Source: Streptomyces sp. TLI_146 (GTDB lineage Bacteria; Actinomycetota; Actinomycetes; Streptomycetales; Streptomycetaceae). From it: 64,000 bases of DNA. The stretch spans positions 496,001 to 560,000 of the forward strand of contig NZ_PJMX01000001.1 of the NCBI RefSeq assembly GCF_002846415.1, in the 5' to 3' direction. Shown one piece after another: positions 25,769 to 35,613 of this stretch. The stretch's first letter is position 1. Every line of letters starts with the position of its first letter. Both the position numbers and the translations under genes were made by a program. The notes under the pieces were generated by a model. That model saw only the letters and a list, made by a program, of their open reading frames with translations, was not told the origin of the DNA and ran no database searches.

Positions 25769-26554
25769 TCACCAGAACTGCGCCAGGGCGCCTTCTTTGA
25801 ACGCGTCCGGCGACACACTGATGTCCCCGGCGAAGGGGTGGTCGAGGACGAGGACGAGCAGCAGGCTGAAGCTCACCAGTGCGGCGACCGAGCCGACGAA
25901 CAACAGCCGCACCCGCGTGCTCTTGTTGCCGTACAGGAACGTGAGCGGGATGATCACGAATGCGCCTCCGTACGCCAATACCTTGAACAGTTCCGGCAGG
26001 GACTGCTGGGCTTTGGTGATCCGGGCACGGCGCTCCGCGACGACCTTGTTGATGTCCCTGATGGTCTCGCCGTAGAAGGCCTTCTCCCGCTCCGTATCCG
26101 GCTCGAACGAGTTGAGCGTGGCGAACATCTCCCGTATGGCCGGCTCCGTGGCACCGTACTTGGGGCTGCCCTTGCGCATGAGCGGCCACTGCACGTCCGC
26201 CACGGCGTGGACGTAGGCCCCGACGGCGTGCTCCATACGCGCGCGCTGTGCGGGCGGGAAGGCCTGGGAGTCCCGGACCATCTGCGCCAGGGAGGTGGAC
26301 TCGCTGGCGACGACCGTCTCGGCCTGGTCGGCCCCGGTCCACAGCGTGACGACGACAAAGGCGAGGATGATCCCGTAGATCGCGGCGAACATGCCCAGTC
26401 CCGCGCCGATCATGTCGTTGTGCTCCCCCCCGGCGAGCGCGGGGTGCCACCGGTACGTCAGCACACTGCCCGCCAAGGCCAGAACGACGACGGTGCCGAC
26501 CATGATCAGGGTCAGGGCCAGGGTGGACAGATGGTTCAACAGCCAGAGCTCCAT
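25769..26554 (-). CDS. DUF4239-type membrane protein
   Basis: A 261-residue membrane protein. Two N-terminal spans (about 8-32 and 50-73) are followed by a conserved WTGADQAETVVASESTSLAQ segment and a 110-residue soluble helical region, then two C-terminal spans (about 192-210 and 215-237). This layout and motif match the DUF4239 (bestrophin-like) family. The start is ATG 26554. It stands alone, upstream of nothing coupled. Confidence 0.8.
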   Translation of the reverse strand: MELWLLNHLSTLALTLIMVGTVVVLALAGSVLTYRWHPALAGGEHNDMIGAGLGMFAAIYGIILAFVVVTLWTGADQAETVVASESTSLAQMVRDSQAFPPAQRARMEHAVGAYVHAVADVQWPLMRKGSPKYGATEPAIREMFATLNSFEPDTEREKAFYGETIRDINKVVAERRARITKAQQSLPELFKVLAYGGAFVIIPLTFLYGNKSTRVRLLFVGSVAALVSFSLLLVLVLDHPFAGDISVSPDAFKEGALAQFW

Positions 26555-26671
26555 AAGCAGTTGTCCTGCTCGACTGCGACCCCGGCATGCATGGCCCGAG
26601 GTCAAACCACCTGGACGGGCGAGCGACCTCGAGGAGGCCGACATGGCTGAGCGCGAGTGGGACACCCAGGG

Positions 26672-27808
26672 TTACACGGTGCCCCCCGCCAACCCCGAAC
26701 CGACCGGGAGAGTGGCCCTCACCACGAAGCCACCGGCGCCATCCGGCCCCGCGCTCAAGAAACCCCCCAGCAGATGGACACGCTCGCTCAGGCCGATCAG
26801 GCCGTGGCCACCGCTCGGCAGATCCAGGGGCGCGGCGCCTGGCGCAGGTGCGGCATTGCGAATCTCCACCCGCAACTCATTGCCCTCGCAGCGCAGAGAG
26901 ACGCGGACTTTGGAGCCAGGGGCGTGTTTGCGGACGTTGGTCAACGCCTCCTGCACGATTCGGAAGGCTGCTCTCTCCACGCCCTCCGGACACGATGCGC
27001 ACGCCTGGTCACAGATGTCCGCGTCCACCTCCAGAGCGCTCTCGGCGATGAGCCGGGGAAGGTCCGAGAGGCGGGGCTGCGGCCGACGCTCCACCGAACC
27101 CGCTCCCCCGGCTCTCAGCACACCTACCATGTGGCGCAGTTCGTCCAGGGTTCTGACGGCGAGCGTACGAATCGTGTCTGCGGTCTCTCGCGCCACCGGA
27201 TCCACGCTGCTCATACGCAACGCTCCGGCCTGCAGGCTGATCAGGCTCACCTGATGGGCCACGACGTCGTGCATCTCGCGGGCCAGCTGCGTGCGCTCGG
27301 TGGCAAGCACCTGCTCCGCCAGGAGGCGGTCCTCCCGGCTGCGCCCCTCGGTGAGCTCCCTGAGTCGCACCGCGAGCTCACCGCGCAGCGCGACCGCCCG
27401 CCCGAGGGCGACCGCGGCGATGGGAGCGGCCAGGGAGCTCTCCACCCAGGCCCAGTCCGTTGCCCTGTCGTGCAACTCCGCCGCCTCCATGGGATACGGC
27501 AGGAACATCACAGCCATCGTGAGCAGAGCACAGGCCGTCAGCAGCAGGCGGCTCGGCTTGAGGCGGCTGACGGTGTACAGGGCGATCAGCCCCGCAAGCC
27601 AGGCACTCCCCATGAACTGGCCCGGGAGGGTGAGGAGCAACGTGACGACCGGCATGCGCAGCCGGGCGATCAGCACCACCCCGGCCAACACCGAGAGCGT
27701 CCGCTCCAGAGAGTTGAGGCCGGGGGCCCCGATGAAGGTGTCGCCAACCCCCAGGACCACCGGCCCGAGGAGGTACAGCAGACGCCGCTGAGCAGCGGTG
27801 AGCGTCAT
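26672..27808 (-). CDS. Two-component sensor histidine kinase (NarL/DesK class)
   Basis: A 378-residue kinase. The N-terminal half has several hydrophobic segments (about 10-30, 38-60, 68-80, 86-104 and 123-140), followed by a coiled region and the HisKA_3 domain with phospho-acceptor H180 in REMHDVVAHQVSLI. The HATPase domain follows (EALTNVRKHA as N box, GHGLIGLSERV as G2). Its ATG overlaps the response-regulator stop (ATGA), so the pair is an operon. The signal is unknown. Confidence 0.93.
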   Translation of the reverse strand: MTLTAAQRRLLYLLGPVVLGVGDTFIGAPGLNSLERTLSVLAGVVLIARLRMPVVTLLLTLPGQFMGSAWLAGLIALYTVSRLKPSRLLLTACALLTMAVMFLPYPMEAAELHDRATDWAWVESSLAAPIAAVALGRAVALRGELAVRLRELTEGRSREDRLLAEQVLATERTQLAREMHDVVAHQVSLISLQAGALRMSSVDPVARETADTIRTLAVRTLDELRHMVGVLRAGGAGSVERRPQPRLSDLPRLIAESALEVDADICDQACASCPEGVERAAFRIVQEALTNVRKHAPGSKVRVSLRCEGNELRVEIRNAAPAPGAAPLDLPSGGHGLIGLSERVHLLGGFLSAGPDGAGGFVVRATLPVGSGLAGGTV

Positions 27809-28509
27809 AGCTGATGCCGGGGCTCGTCCGCACGGCCCGCCACCAGCCCGGCCCGCTCCGCGATGACGGCCGCTTGTACGCGGTTGAGTCCGCCCAGCTT
27901 CCCGAGCAGCGCGCTCACGTGGTCCTTGACGGTTCCGTGCGCGAGGTGCAGCCCGGCCGCGATCTCCGCGTTGGAGAGCCCCTGCCCGAGCAGTACGAGC
28001 ACCTCCCGCTCCCGGTCGGTGAGTCCTTCCACCGCCCGCTTCGCCTGCTCGGAGCCACCGGCCCCGTCCACGTATCCACCGATCACCGTGCGGGCCACGC
28101 CGGGGTCGAGGGTGCTTCCCCCGGCGGCCAGTACACGGACGGCCTGGGCGAGCTGTTCCGGCTCGGTGTCCTTCAGCAGGAAGCCCGACGCCCCCGCACG
28201 CAGCGCGGTGGCGAGGTACTCGTCCGTGTCGAACGTGGTCAGCATGGTGACGGCGGGCAGCCGCTCCCCCAGGGCGGCGGTGAGCTGGCTCAGTACGGTC
28301 AGCCCGTCCACGTCCGGCATCCGGATGTCCAGCATCACCACGTCGGGCCGCTGCGCGAGGACGGTGTCCACCGCCTGGCCTCCGGCGCAGTCCGCGACCA
28401 CCTCGATGTCAGGCGCTGCACCCAAGATCATCCGCAGGCCCGAGCGGACCAGCTGCTCGTCGTCGACGACGACCACGCGGATCGCCCGATCTTCCCGTTC
28501 CGATCCCAC
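27805..28509 (-). CDS. NarL/LuxR-type response regulator
   Basis: A 234-residue response regulator from GTG 28509. The receiver domain has DD at 16-17, phospho-acceptor D61 in VMLDIRMPDVDG, and the conserved lysine in FLLKDTEPEQ. The C-terminal LuxR HTH reads LTDREREVLVLLGQGLSNAE and TVKDHVSALLGKL. It is co-transcribed with the kinase downstream. It could also act on the adjacent biosynthetic cluster, but nothing in the sequence shows that. Confidence 0.93.
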   Translation of the reverse strand: MGSEREDRAIRVVVVDDEQLVRSGLRMILGAAPDIEVVADCAGGQAVDTVLAQRPDVVMLDIRMPDVDGLTVLSQLTAALGERLPAVTMLTTFDTDEYLATALRAGASGFLLKDTEPEQLAQAVRVLAAGGSTLDPGVARTVIGGYVDGAGGSEQAKRAVEGLTDREREVLVLLGQGLSNAEIAAGLHLAHGTVKDHVSALLGKLGGLNRVQAAVIAERAGLVAGRADEPRHQL

Positions 28510-28862
28510 GCGTCCGACTCTAGGTCCCTTATGTCCACCGCGCCGCGCGGAACGGGGAAGCCCTGACCCCGCCGGGTGGCGGGGGCCGAGGCCGACACCA
28601 GGGGGATCCGTCGGCGGCCCCGCGCGGGCCATGGTTGTTCTGTGGCCCCACCTGCGCGCCGTACGCACCCCGTAAGGCGCACTGACCAGCGGCCCACCAC
28701 CCCAGGCACTCTCCGCCCACCACTCCTCGGGCACACCCTGCCTGGCATCCTCCCGGCAAACGCCTCCCCCCAGGGCAGGCGGAGACCGCCGGCGAGGCCC
28801 CACCACCCGATCGGCGCCCCACCCGGCGCACCGACGGGACGGCGAGGAAAGGCATCTCTCGT
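28510..28862. other. Divergent promoter region, left edge of the biosynthetic cluster
   Basis: Separates the leftward two-component operon from the rightward LAL regulator. No gene or clear palindrome was found in it. AGGAAAGG at 28843-28850 may be the ribosome-binding site of the LAL gene. Confidence 0.5.
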
Positions 28863-31775
28863 ATGTCGCACACAGGCCGCTGTCCGGCGACCGAGCACCG
28901 GCATGAGGCATCCCTCCTGGCAGGACGCGCGCAGGAGCTGCGCGCACTGCGCGAGACCGTCCGCACCTCCGCCGCCGGCCACCCGTCGCTGATCCACCTC
29001 GTCGGCGAGTCGGGCATCGGCAAGACCTCGCTGATCCAGGCCCTCACCGGCACGGACTTCGCCACACCCATCCTCGTCGGCAGCGCGTGCGGCGCTCCGC
29101 TGGAGCGGGACTTCTCCTTCGGAGTGGTCCGCCGACTGTTCGGCGATCTGCTCGCCAAGATCGACGAGGCTTCCCGCGAGGCGCTGCTGGACCTGGCCGG
29201 ACGACCGGCGAGGCTGGTGGTGGACGATGCGGGCTTCGACACCCGCCGCACCAGTACGTACGCGACGCATCACGCGCTGTACAAGCTGATTGTCACGCTC
29301 TCCGAGCGCGCGCCGCTGCTCCTCGTCGTCGACGACGCCCACGCCGCCGACGCCCCCTCGATGCGCTTCCTCGCCTACGCGGCCCATCGGCTCCACGACC
29401 GCCCCGTCACCGTGCTCATCTCCACCACGGACGGCGAGCAGCCCTACGCGGAGGAACCTCTTCTCGCTCTCACCGACCAGGCGCGCGAACTGCGGCTCGC
29501 CCCCATCAGCGGTGAGGCCGTGGCCGAGGTCGTCCACCGGTCGGTGGGGGATGCGAGCGCGGACGTGGTCGCGGCCTGCACCGAGGTGACCCGCGGTAAC
29601 CCCTTCCTGCTGACGGAACTGCTGCGTGTACTGGGGCCGGAGACTCCCCTGGACGACCTCGACGCCGACGAGGTGCGCCTGCTCGGCTCGCCGGCCGTGG
29701 CGGCACGTCTGCGCGCACGCTTCCGTGCCCGCCCCGACACCGAGGCCCTGGCCCACGCCGTGGCCGTGCTTGGCGACGGCGCCGAGTTCGACATCGCCGC
29801 CGACCTCGCGGACCTGGCACCGGCCCAGGCCGCACGCGCCCTGGACACCCTGGTGGCGATGGCCGTGGTGCCCAACTCCCACCCGCTCGGTTTCACCCAC
29901 ACCTTCGTCCGCAACGCCGTCCTGGACAGCATCCCGGTCGGTGCGCGCCTTACCGCGCACGGGCGGGCAGCGCAGCTGCTGCGCGCCGCGCACGCGCCCT
30001 CCGAGCAGGTAGCCGCCCATCTCCTGCGCTCGGGGTCCTCCGCCGCGCCCTGGGCGTGCGAGGAACTGCGCCGCGCGGCCAGGCTCGCGGCGGGCCGCGG
30101 TGCCCCGGACGTCGCGGCCACCTATCTGCGCCACGCCCTCAAGCTGCCGTCGTCGCCGGTCGAGCGCAGCGCCGTGCTGTGCGAGCTGGGCAGCGCCGAG
30201 CTGTCGTACGCGCCCCACGAGGGCATCGGCCATCTGCGCGCGGCGCTCGCGGCAGCCGCGGACGCCCGCCAGGCGGCGCAGGCGGCGCTCAAGCTAGTGC
30301 CCGCGCTGTGCATGCTGGCGGCCCACGAGGAAGCGTCAGAGATCGCCGACACCGTTCTCGCCGAACTCGGCGACCAGGATCCCGACCTCGCCTGGCGACT
30401 GGAGGCGGCGGCCATGATGCCGCAGTTCCTGCGAATGTCCACCGTGCCCACTGCCCTGCGCCGCGTGGAGCGCATGGGCCGCCCGGCCCTCGGTGACCTG
30501 GCGCTGCGCCGCGCCCAGCAAGGAATGCTCGCCACCATGACGGCCTGGCGCGGGGAGCAGCGCGAGAAGGTGGTGCGCTGTGCCCGTGAGGCGATCCGCA
30601 GCGCCGACCAGAACTTCTTCCGGCCGCCGTCCTACTACACGCTGTTCGCCCTGGCCCGCACCGACGCCTCGGCCGCCATCGACGAGGTGTACGCCGTCGC
30701 CGACCGGATCGCCGAGGGCAGCCGATGGCCCCGGGCCACCGCCATCATGGCCATGGCCCACGGGCTCAGGGCCCTGCACGCGGGCGACCTGCACGAGGCC
30801 GTCCGGCGTTTCGCCTCCGCCCTGACCTCGTTCAAGGACTACGGCATCGATGTGCGCGGCGACCACTGCGCCGTCACTTGCGCCGTCTGGTTCACCGACG
30901 TCCTCGTCTCACTCGGGCGGCTCGACCAGGCACGCGACCTCCTCGCTCGCCACATGGACGCGGCCGACGACATGCCGGAGACGCTGGACCACACCTTCCT
31001 CCTGTACGCGCGAGGCCGTCTGCGCCTGGCCGAAGGGGATGCCCGGGGTGCGGTGGACGATCTGGAGGAGTGCGGCCGACGGGCGGAGGTGTGGCAGATG
31101 CGCAACCCGGCGGTGCTGCCGTGGCGCTCAAGGGCCGTACTGGCCCACCTCGGGCTCGGGCAGCGCGAGCGCGCCCGTGAGTTGGCCGAACAGGAGCTGG
31201 AGCTGGCCCTCGCCTGGGGCACCGACGGCGTCGTCGGCGTCGCCCAGCACGCCCTCGCCATGGCGGTGGGCGGCGGCGAGGGGCATGAGCTGCTGACGGC
31301 GGCGGTCGCGCGCCTGGCGACCTCCCCCCGCCGCCTCGACCACGCCGCGGCGCTGCTCGACCTGGCGGCGCTGCCGCCCGCGCACGGCACCGGCGACGAG
31401 GCCCGTGCAACCCTGCACCAGGCGATCGCCCTGGCCTCCGAGTGCGGCGCCGAGCCGCTGGTGCGGCGCGGTGAGCGGCTCCTCGCACAGATCGGCGGCG
31501 GACGGCGCAAGGGGCGGCGTGGCAACGCTCCCCACGGTCTCACCCCGCAGGAGCACCAGATCGCGCTCGCCGCGGCGCGCGGCGCCACGAACCGGCAGAT
31601 CGCCCAGAACCTGTGCGTGACCGTCCGCAACGTGGAGTTCCACCTCTCCAGCGCCTATCGCAAGCTCGGGGTGAAGCGGCAGGGGCTGGGCGTTCTGCTC
31701 CTGGCGGGCACCGCTGCGGAAACACCGAAGGCTCCGGAGGCGCTGGGAGACCCGGAGCCGGCCGGGGCCGGCTGA
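28863..31775 (+). CDS. LAL-family LuxR regulator (ATPase-HTH)
   Basis: A 970-residue large ATP-binding LuxR regulator. Walker A is GESGIGKTS (about 48-56), Walker B LLLVVDDAHAAD (about 152-163), then a long helical TPR-like central region, and a C-terminal LuxR HTH (HGLTPQEHQIALAAARGATN, TVRNVEFHLSSAYRKLGVKR; about 895-950). LAL proteins often activate polyketide clusters, so this is the best candidate for a pathway-specific activator of the genes to its right. It stands alone, ending at a strong terminator. Confidence 0.93.
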   Translation: MSHTGRCPATEHRHEASLLAGRAQELRALRETVRTSAAGHPSLIHLVGESGIGKTSLIQALTGTDFATPILVGSACGAPLERDFSFGVVRRLFGDLLAKIDEASREALLDLAGRPARLVVDDAGFDTRRTSTYATHHALYKLIVTLSERAPLLLVVDDAHAADAPSMRFLAYAAHRLHDRPVTVLISTTDGEQPYAEEPLLALTDQARELRLAPISGEAVAEVVHRSVGDASADVVAACTEVTRGNPFLLTELLRVLGPETPLDDLDADEVRLLGSPAVAARLRARFRARPDTEALAHAVAVLGDGAEFDIAADLADLAPAQAARALDTLVAMAVVPNSHPLGFTHTFVRNAVLDSIPVGARLTAHGRAAQLLRAAHAPSEQVAAHLLRSGSSAAPWACEELRRAARLAAGRGAPDVAATYLRHALKLPSSPVERSAVLCELGSAELSYAPHEGIGHLRAALAAAADARQAAQAALKLVPALCMLAAHEEASEIADTVLAELGDQDPDLAWRLEAAAMMPQFLRMSTVPTALRRVERMGRPALGDLALRRAQQGMLATMTAWRGEQREKVVRCAREAIRSADQNFFRPPSYYTLFALARTDASAAIDEVYAVADRIAEGSRWPRATAIMAMAHGLRALHAGDLHEAVRRFASALTSFKDYGIDVRGDHCAVTCAVWFTDVLVSLGRLDQARDLLARHMDAADDMPETLDHTFLLYARGRLRLAEGDARGAVDDLEECGRRAEVWQMRNPAVLPWRSRAVLAHLGLGQRERARELAEQELELALAWGTDGVVGVAQHALAMAVGGGEGHELLTAAVARLATSPRRLDHAAALLDLAALPPAHGTGDEARATLHQAIALASECGAEPLVRRGERLLAQIGGGRRKGRRGNAPHGLTPQEHQIALAAARGATNRQIAQNLCVTVRNVEFHLSSAYRKLGVKRQGLGVLLLAGTAAETPKAPEALGDPEPAGAG

Positions 31776-31798
31776 GAGCCTGTCTCCCCTGACCCCAC

Positions 31799-31823
31799 GG
31801 GCACCGCCGGTTCGGCGGTGCCC
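31799..31823. terminator. Bidirectional terminator
   Basis: GGGCACCGCCG, loop GTT, and CGGCGGTGCCC form an 11-bp stem between the convergent LAL gene and the LuxC-type fusion gene. Confidence 0.85.
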
Positions 31824-31831
31824 GCCGTGCG

Positions 31832-34399
31832 TCAGGCCGGCAGCCGCCGGTCCACCACCGTGCGCAGCTTCCCGCTCGCCGCGCTGCGTTCGAAGGCCCC
31901 CGAGCCCACTGCCTCCACCGACAGGTCGAGCAGCCTCTCGGTGGTCACCGCTTCGTGCAGCTCCGGGTAGTGGGCGAGCAGTGTCGCGACGACCGTGGTC
32001 GGATCCACCGCGCCGTGCTCCTCCATCCGGACCGTGATCCGTTCCCGGCTCGGAGCCGTCTCCACGACCATCTGGAGCTCACCGCAGTAGCCGAGGTGCT
32101 CCGCCACGATGCGGGCGATGCGCCGGTAGTTGATGAAGTACGTTCCCGCGCGGACCACGTCCCCGGTGCGGCCGAGCAGCTCGAAGCGGGGTGTGGTGCG
32201 GCCGCACCCGCACGCGCCCTCGACCCACCGGCCCAGGTCACCCTGTTCGTAGCGGGTGATGGCCGGTGCGCTGCGGGTGTGCGGGGTGAACACCAGACGG
32301 CCGATCCCGCCCTCGGCAACCGGCCGGTCGGAGTCGACTTCGAGGATCTCCAGCGTGAACAGGTCGCTGAACAGGTGGTGGACGCTGCCTTCGGCGTGCG
32401 GGCACTGGTGGCCCATCGTGCCCAGGTCCGTCCCGCCGTACACGAACGAACGGATCAGCTCGATGCCGAAGCGCTCCTTGAGGTGGGCGCGCTGCTCGGC
32501 GCTGAAGTGCTCTCCGCCGTAGAAGATCTTCTTTACCCCGCCGTACTCCGCCAGCACGTCACCGGCGTGCCGGAACAGCTGCCAGATGTACGACGGCATC
32601 GCGAGCAGGGTGTTGGCGCGGTGGCGCACGATGAGCCGGGCGTCGCGTTCGTAGTCGCTGCCGGCGCAGATGGGCAGTTGGACCGCGTCGATCGCCTCCA
32701 GCAGGCCGTGGCCGTACAGGAAGCTGGCGTACATGTCACCGGAGTACAGCAGGTTCGCGACGCGGTCGGTGCGCACGTCCAGGCCCGCCGCCACCAGGCC
32801 CTCACCGGCGCGGCGCGTCTGGGTGCGGAAGTCCGCGTACGTGTACAGGGACACCGCCGGGGTGCCGCTGCTACCGCCGCTGGCGAGATGGAGTTGGGCC
32901 TTCTCGGGTGAGACGGAGGTGTTGAGCGCTTGGACTTCGGCCTTGCCCAGGACGGGGCGCGCGGGGTCGGGACGCTGCCACAGCGGGGGTACGGGCTCGG
33001 TGTCGGCGGGCGGGCGCAGATCGTCGAGGCAGGTGTCGTGGGTGAACCGTTCGTCGAGGCGGACGCTGACGCGGCGGCTGTAGCGCTGCAGGGGGTAGAG
33101 GCCGTCGTGCGGTTCACCGGCGTAGCTGTCGAGCATCGAGCCGATCGGGGTGACGCGCAGGGCGCCGGCCGTGAACAGCTGGGCGGCCAGGCCCGGAACG
33201 TCGCCACGGGTGGCGGCGAGGCCTGCCGTCTGCAGGAAGCGGCGCATGGGGCGCAGCGTCGCGACGATCCGCTCACGGGGCAGCGGTTTGACCCATACGG
33301 TGCGGTACAGCGGGGAGGCCCGCAGCGCGCTGCGGTGGTCGACGAGGATCCGCCAGGCTCCGGTCGGGCTCTCGTGGACGCGGGTCAGGCCCAGGTGCTC
33401 CTCCGTCTTGGCGACGAGCACCGTGGTGGTGATCTCCGCCTGTTCGTGCACGGCGGGACCGGCCGACGCGCCCCCACGCCTGTCCAGCGCCTCGCCCAGC
33501 CGGTGGGCGAAGGCGGACAGCTCCTCGCGGTCGGCGGTGTCCAAGTAAACGACCTGCGGGCTGGAGCAGGCCTGTTGGTCGAGTCGGCAGACGCTGTCGG
33601 CCAGACCGTCCAGCGTCTGCCGGTCGCTCCACAGCTCGGAGGTCACGTACGCGAAGGAGATCTTGTGGCCGAACGTGATGAGCCTGCATCCCGCCGGTAC
33701 CTGCGCGGCCACTCCGGCCGTCGCCGCCTCGCCGCCCCAGGCCGCCACCGCGTCGGCCGGTGCGCAAATGCGCCGGAGCCAGTCGGTGCGCGAGGAGGGG
33801 AACCGCAGGACGATCAGGCGGTCGGGTATGCGGCCGTCCGGGTCGAGTGCGCCCAGGGCATGCAGCAGGTGGTGGGTGAACAGCGAGTCGCCGCCGCTCA
33901 CCTTGACGACGTTCACGTTGCCTGCGAGCAGCCCCTCGACGGCGCTGAAGATCCCCACGATCGGATCGTTGCTCGCCGTGACGTGCGTCAGCAGGCCCAC
34001 GGGCTGCCAGGACTCGAAGACGGGCGTGCGGAAGTCGGCGCGCGCCAGGCTCTGCGGCGCGGTGCCGCCGAGCTCTGCCACGACCTTCTTCTCCAGACCG
34101 TCGCGGCGCAGGAAGTCCGCGATCTCCGCCAGACTCTGCTCGGCCGATGCGCGGTCCTGCCCCGCTGCCACGAGGTGGCCGGCCAGGGCGGCGTAAGTGG
34201 GATGGTCCGGCGTGGTCAGTACGGTGCTCAACCGGTCGCAGGCCGCGATGACCTGACGGGCCGACAGGGACCGGCTCAACTCGTCGGCCACCAGGGCGGA
34301 AAGGTCCCCGAGGCGCTTGTCGGCCTCGGCGTCGCCGATCCAGGTGCCCTGCCAGAGGTGGTCGTGCGCGATGTCGTTCACGTGGCTCATCCCGTTCAT
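31832..34399 (-). CDS. LuxC-type acyl reductase fused to a PaaK-type adenylating domain
   Basis: An 855-residue two-domain protein. Residues 1-470 match LuxC long-chain acyl reductases: HVTASNDPIVGIFSAVEGLL, the NADPH-domain ITFGHKISFAYV and catalytic C278 in DQQACSSPQVVYLD. Residues 480-855 match phenylacetate-CoA-ligase/acyl-protein-synthetase enzymes: SGGSSGTP (507-514), FYGGEHFS, YGGTD (654-658), CGCGRT (730-735) and GRTGD (743-747). It could adenylate an acyl chain and reduce it to an aldehyde in one polypeptide. ATG 34399 overlaps the LuxE stop (ATGA). LuxC enzymes are normally single-domain, so the fusion is unusual. Confidence 0.9.
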   Translation of the reverse strand: MNGMSHVNDIAHDHLWQGTWIGDAEADKRLGDLSALVADELSRSLSARQVIAACDRLSTVLTTPDHPTYAALAGHLVAAGQDRASAEQSLAEIADFLRRDGLEKKVVAELGGTAPQSLARADFRTPVFESWQPVGLLTHVTASNDPIVGIFSAVEGLLAGNVNVVKVSGGDSLFTHHLLHALGALDPDGRIPDRLIVLRFPSSRTDWLRRICAPADAVAAWGGEAATAGVAAQVPAGCRLITFGHKISFAYVTSELWSDRQTLDGLADSVCRLDQQACSSPQVVYLDTADREELSAFAHRLGEALDRRGGASAGPAVHEQAEITTTVLVAKTEEHLGLTRVHESPTGAWRILVDHRSALRASPLYRTVWVKPLPRERIVATLRPMRRFLQTAGLAATRGDVPGLAAQLFTAGALRVTPIGSMLDSYAGEPHDGLYPLQRYSRRVSVRLDERFTHDTCLDDLRPPADTEPVPPLWQRPDPARPVLGKAEVQALNTSVSPEKAQLHLASGGSSGTPAVSLYTYADFRTQTRRAGEGLVAAGLDVRTDRVANLLYSGDMYASFLYGHGLLEAIDAVQLPICAGSDYERDARLIVRHRANTLLAMPSYIWQLFRHAGDVLAEYGGVKKIFYGGEHFSAEQRAHLKERFGIELIRSFVYGGTDLGTMGHQCPHAEGSVHHLFSDLFTLEILEVDSDRPVAEGGIGRLVFTPHTRSAPAITRYEQGDLGRWVEGACGCGRTTPRFELLGRTGDVVRAGTYFINYRRIARIVAEHLGYCGELQMVVETAPSRERITVRMEEHGAVDPTTVVATLLAHYPELHEAVTTERLLDLSVEAVGSGAFERSAASGKLRTVVDRRLPA

Positions 34400-35610
34400 G
34401 ACGCTTCCTTGCTGAGCAGCTCGGCCGCGGCAACGGCGCAGCTGCGGTTGGTGCTGGTCCCGGCCCTGCCATGGATCTCGAACCAGGGTGTGGCGAGCCC
34501 GCAGCCGCACTCCTCGCCCCGGTGGATCGACACCAGGTCCCCCATCACGACGCTGTGTACGGGTACCGAGGTCATGAACGGGGCCACGCAGTGGAGATAC
34601 CCCTGCTCCCCGAACGGCAGGGGACGCAGGGTCCGCACGTCGCGGGCGAAGATACGCGACCACACCGGGGCGTGCAGGCGGTGCCGGGCGCATTCGGCGT
34701 AGGTGACACCGTGCTCCACCGCCCCGTAGCTGTCCCGGACGCGGTGGTGGGGTATGCCGAGCTGTTCCTCGACACGGTCGTACAGCTCCTGCTTGCCGAT
34801 CTGGCGTCCGGTGTGGCCCTTCCAGCCGCCTCCCAGGTAGATGAAGGAGTCCGCACGCAGGGTGAGCGGGGGAACGCCCATGGCCCGCATCCGTTCCAGG
34901 GTGAACCACAGGAAGGAGGGGAACCCCAACAGCCGTACGGGAAGGTCCTCTTCGGCGTAGCGCAGCAGGGTGTCGACACAGCCGAAGGCGTCGAAGACAT
35001 GCTCGTCGCCGACCGCGCGCAGGGCGTAGGCACGGCGGTTGACCGGGGCCAGATCGCACAGGAAGTTGTCGGTGAAGGCGGTGCCGAGCTGGAGCCGGTC
35101 GGTGGGCTCGTAGCTGTAGAGCAGGTAGTTGTTCGGCTGGTCGGGGGTGACGAATCCGTAGTGGTCGAGCACGAAGGCGGCCATCCGCATCACCGAGCCG
35201 ATGGACCAGCGGTCGAAGAACATCTGCGACTTCTGTCCGCTGGTGCCCGACGAGGTCAGATGGGCGGCGACGTCCTCCGGTGGTATCGACGTCACCTCGT
35301 GGGACTTGAAGAAGTTGGCGTGGATCAGCGGCAGGCCGACGGCGTCGTCCGCGGTGCGCAGCGCCGTCGCGCCCCGGCGCTGGTGCTCCTGCCACACCCG
35401 GCCGTAGAACGGGGAGCGTTCGGCGTGCCAGGCGGTGACCTCGTTGACCGCGGCGGCGAACAACTCGTCGACGGCTGGGCCTGTCGCGTACGGCTCGCGC
35501 AGATCACCGAGCCGCTGCAACTGCCCGAGTGCCGTCGCGTCCGGTACGGGCAGCGGGTCGAAGTACTTCAGATGCGCGGGTCGCGCGTCCAGAGCCGAGG
35601 AGGTGGTCAT
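34396..35610 (-). CDS. LuxE-family acyl-protein synthetase
   Basis: A 404-residue adenylating enzyme of the LuxE type, which transfers an activated acyl group to a LuxC partner. Motifs: P-loop TSSGTSGQKS (119-128), acid-rich YGAVEHGVTYAECARHRLHA, MGDLVSIHRGEECGCG and a HGRAGTSTN end. Its stop overlaps the start of the LuxC fusion, so the two are co-translated, the standard LuxE-LuxC pairing of bacterial acyl reduction. GAGGGTGAACC precedes ATG 35610. It follows the GNAT gene by three bases. Confidence 0.93.
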   Translation of the reverse strand: MTTSSALDARPAHLKYFDPLPVPDATALGQLQRLGDLREPYATGPAVDELFAAAVNEVTAWHAERSPFYGRVWQEHQRRGATALRTADDAVGLPLIHANFFKSHEVTSIPPEDVAAHLTSSGTSGQKSQMFFDRWSIGSVMRMAAFVLDHYGFVTPDQPNNYLLYSYEPTDRLQLGTAFTDNFLCDLAPVNRRAYALRAVGDEHVFDAFGCVDTLLRYAEEDLPVRLLGFPSFLWFTLERMRAMGVPPLTLRADSFIYLGGGWKGHTGRQIGKQELYDRVEEQLGIPHHRVRDSYGAVEHGVTYAECARHRLHAPVWSRIFARDVRTLRPLPFGEQGYLHCVAPFMTSVPVHSVVMGDLVSIHRGEECGCGLATPWFEIHGRAGTSTNRSCAVAAAELLSKEAS

Positions 35611-35613
35611 GGT

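Noticed and set aside
31832..35395. A longer start giving a 1,187-residue LuxC fusion
   Set aside because: The added N-terminal part is an out-of-frame reading of the LuxE gene; the ATGA overlap at 34396-34399 marks the real start.
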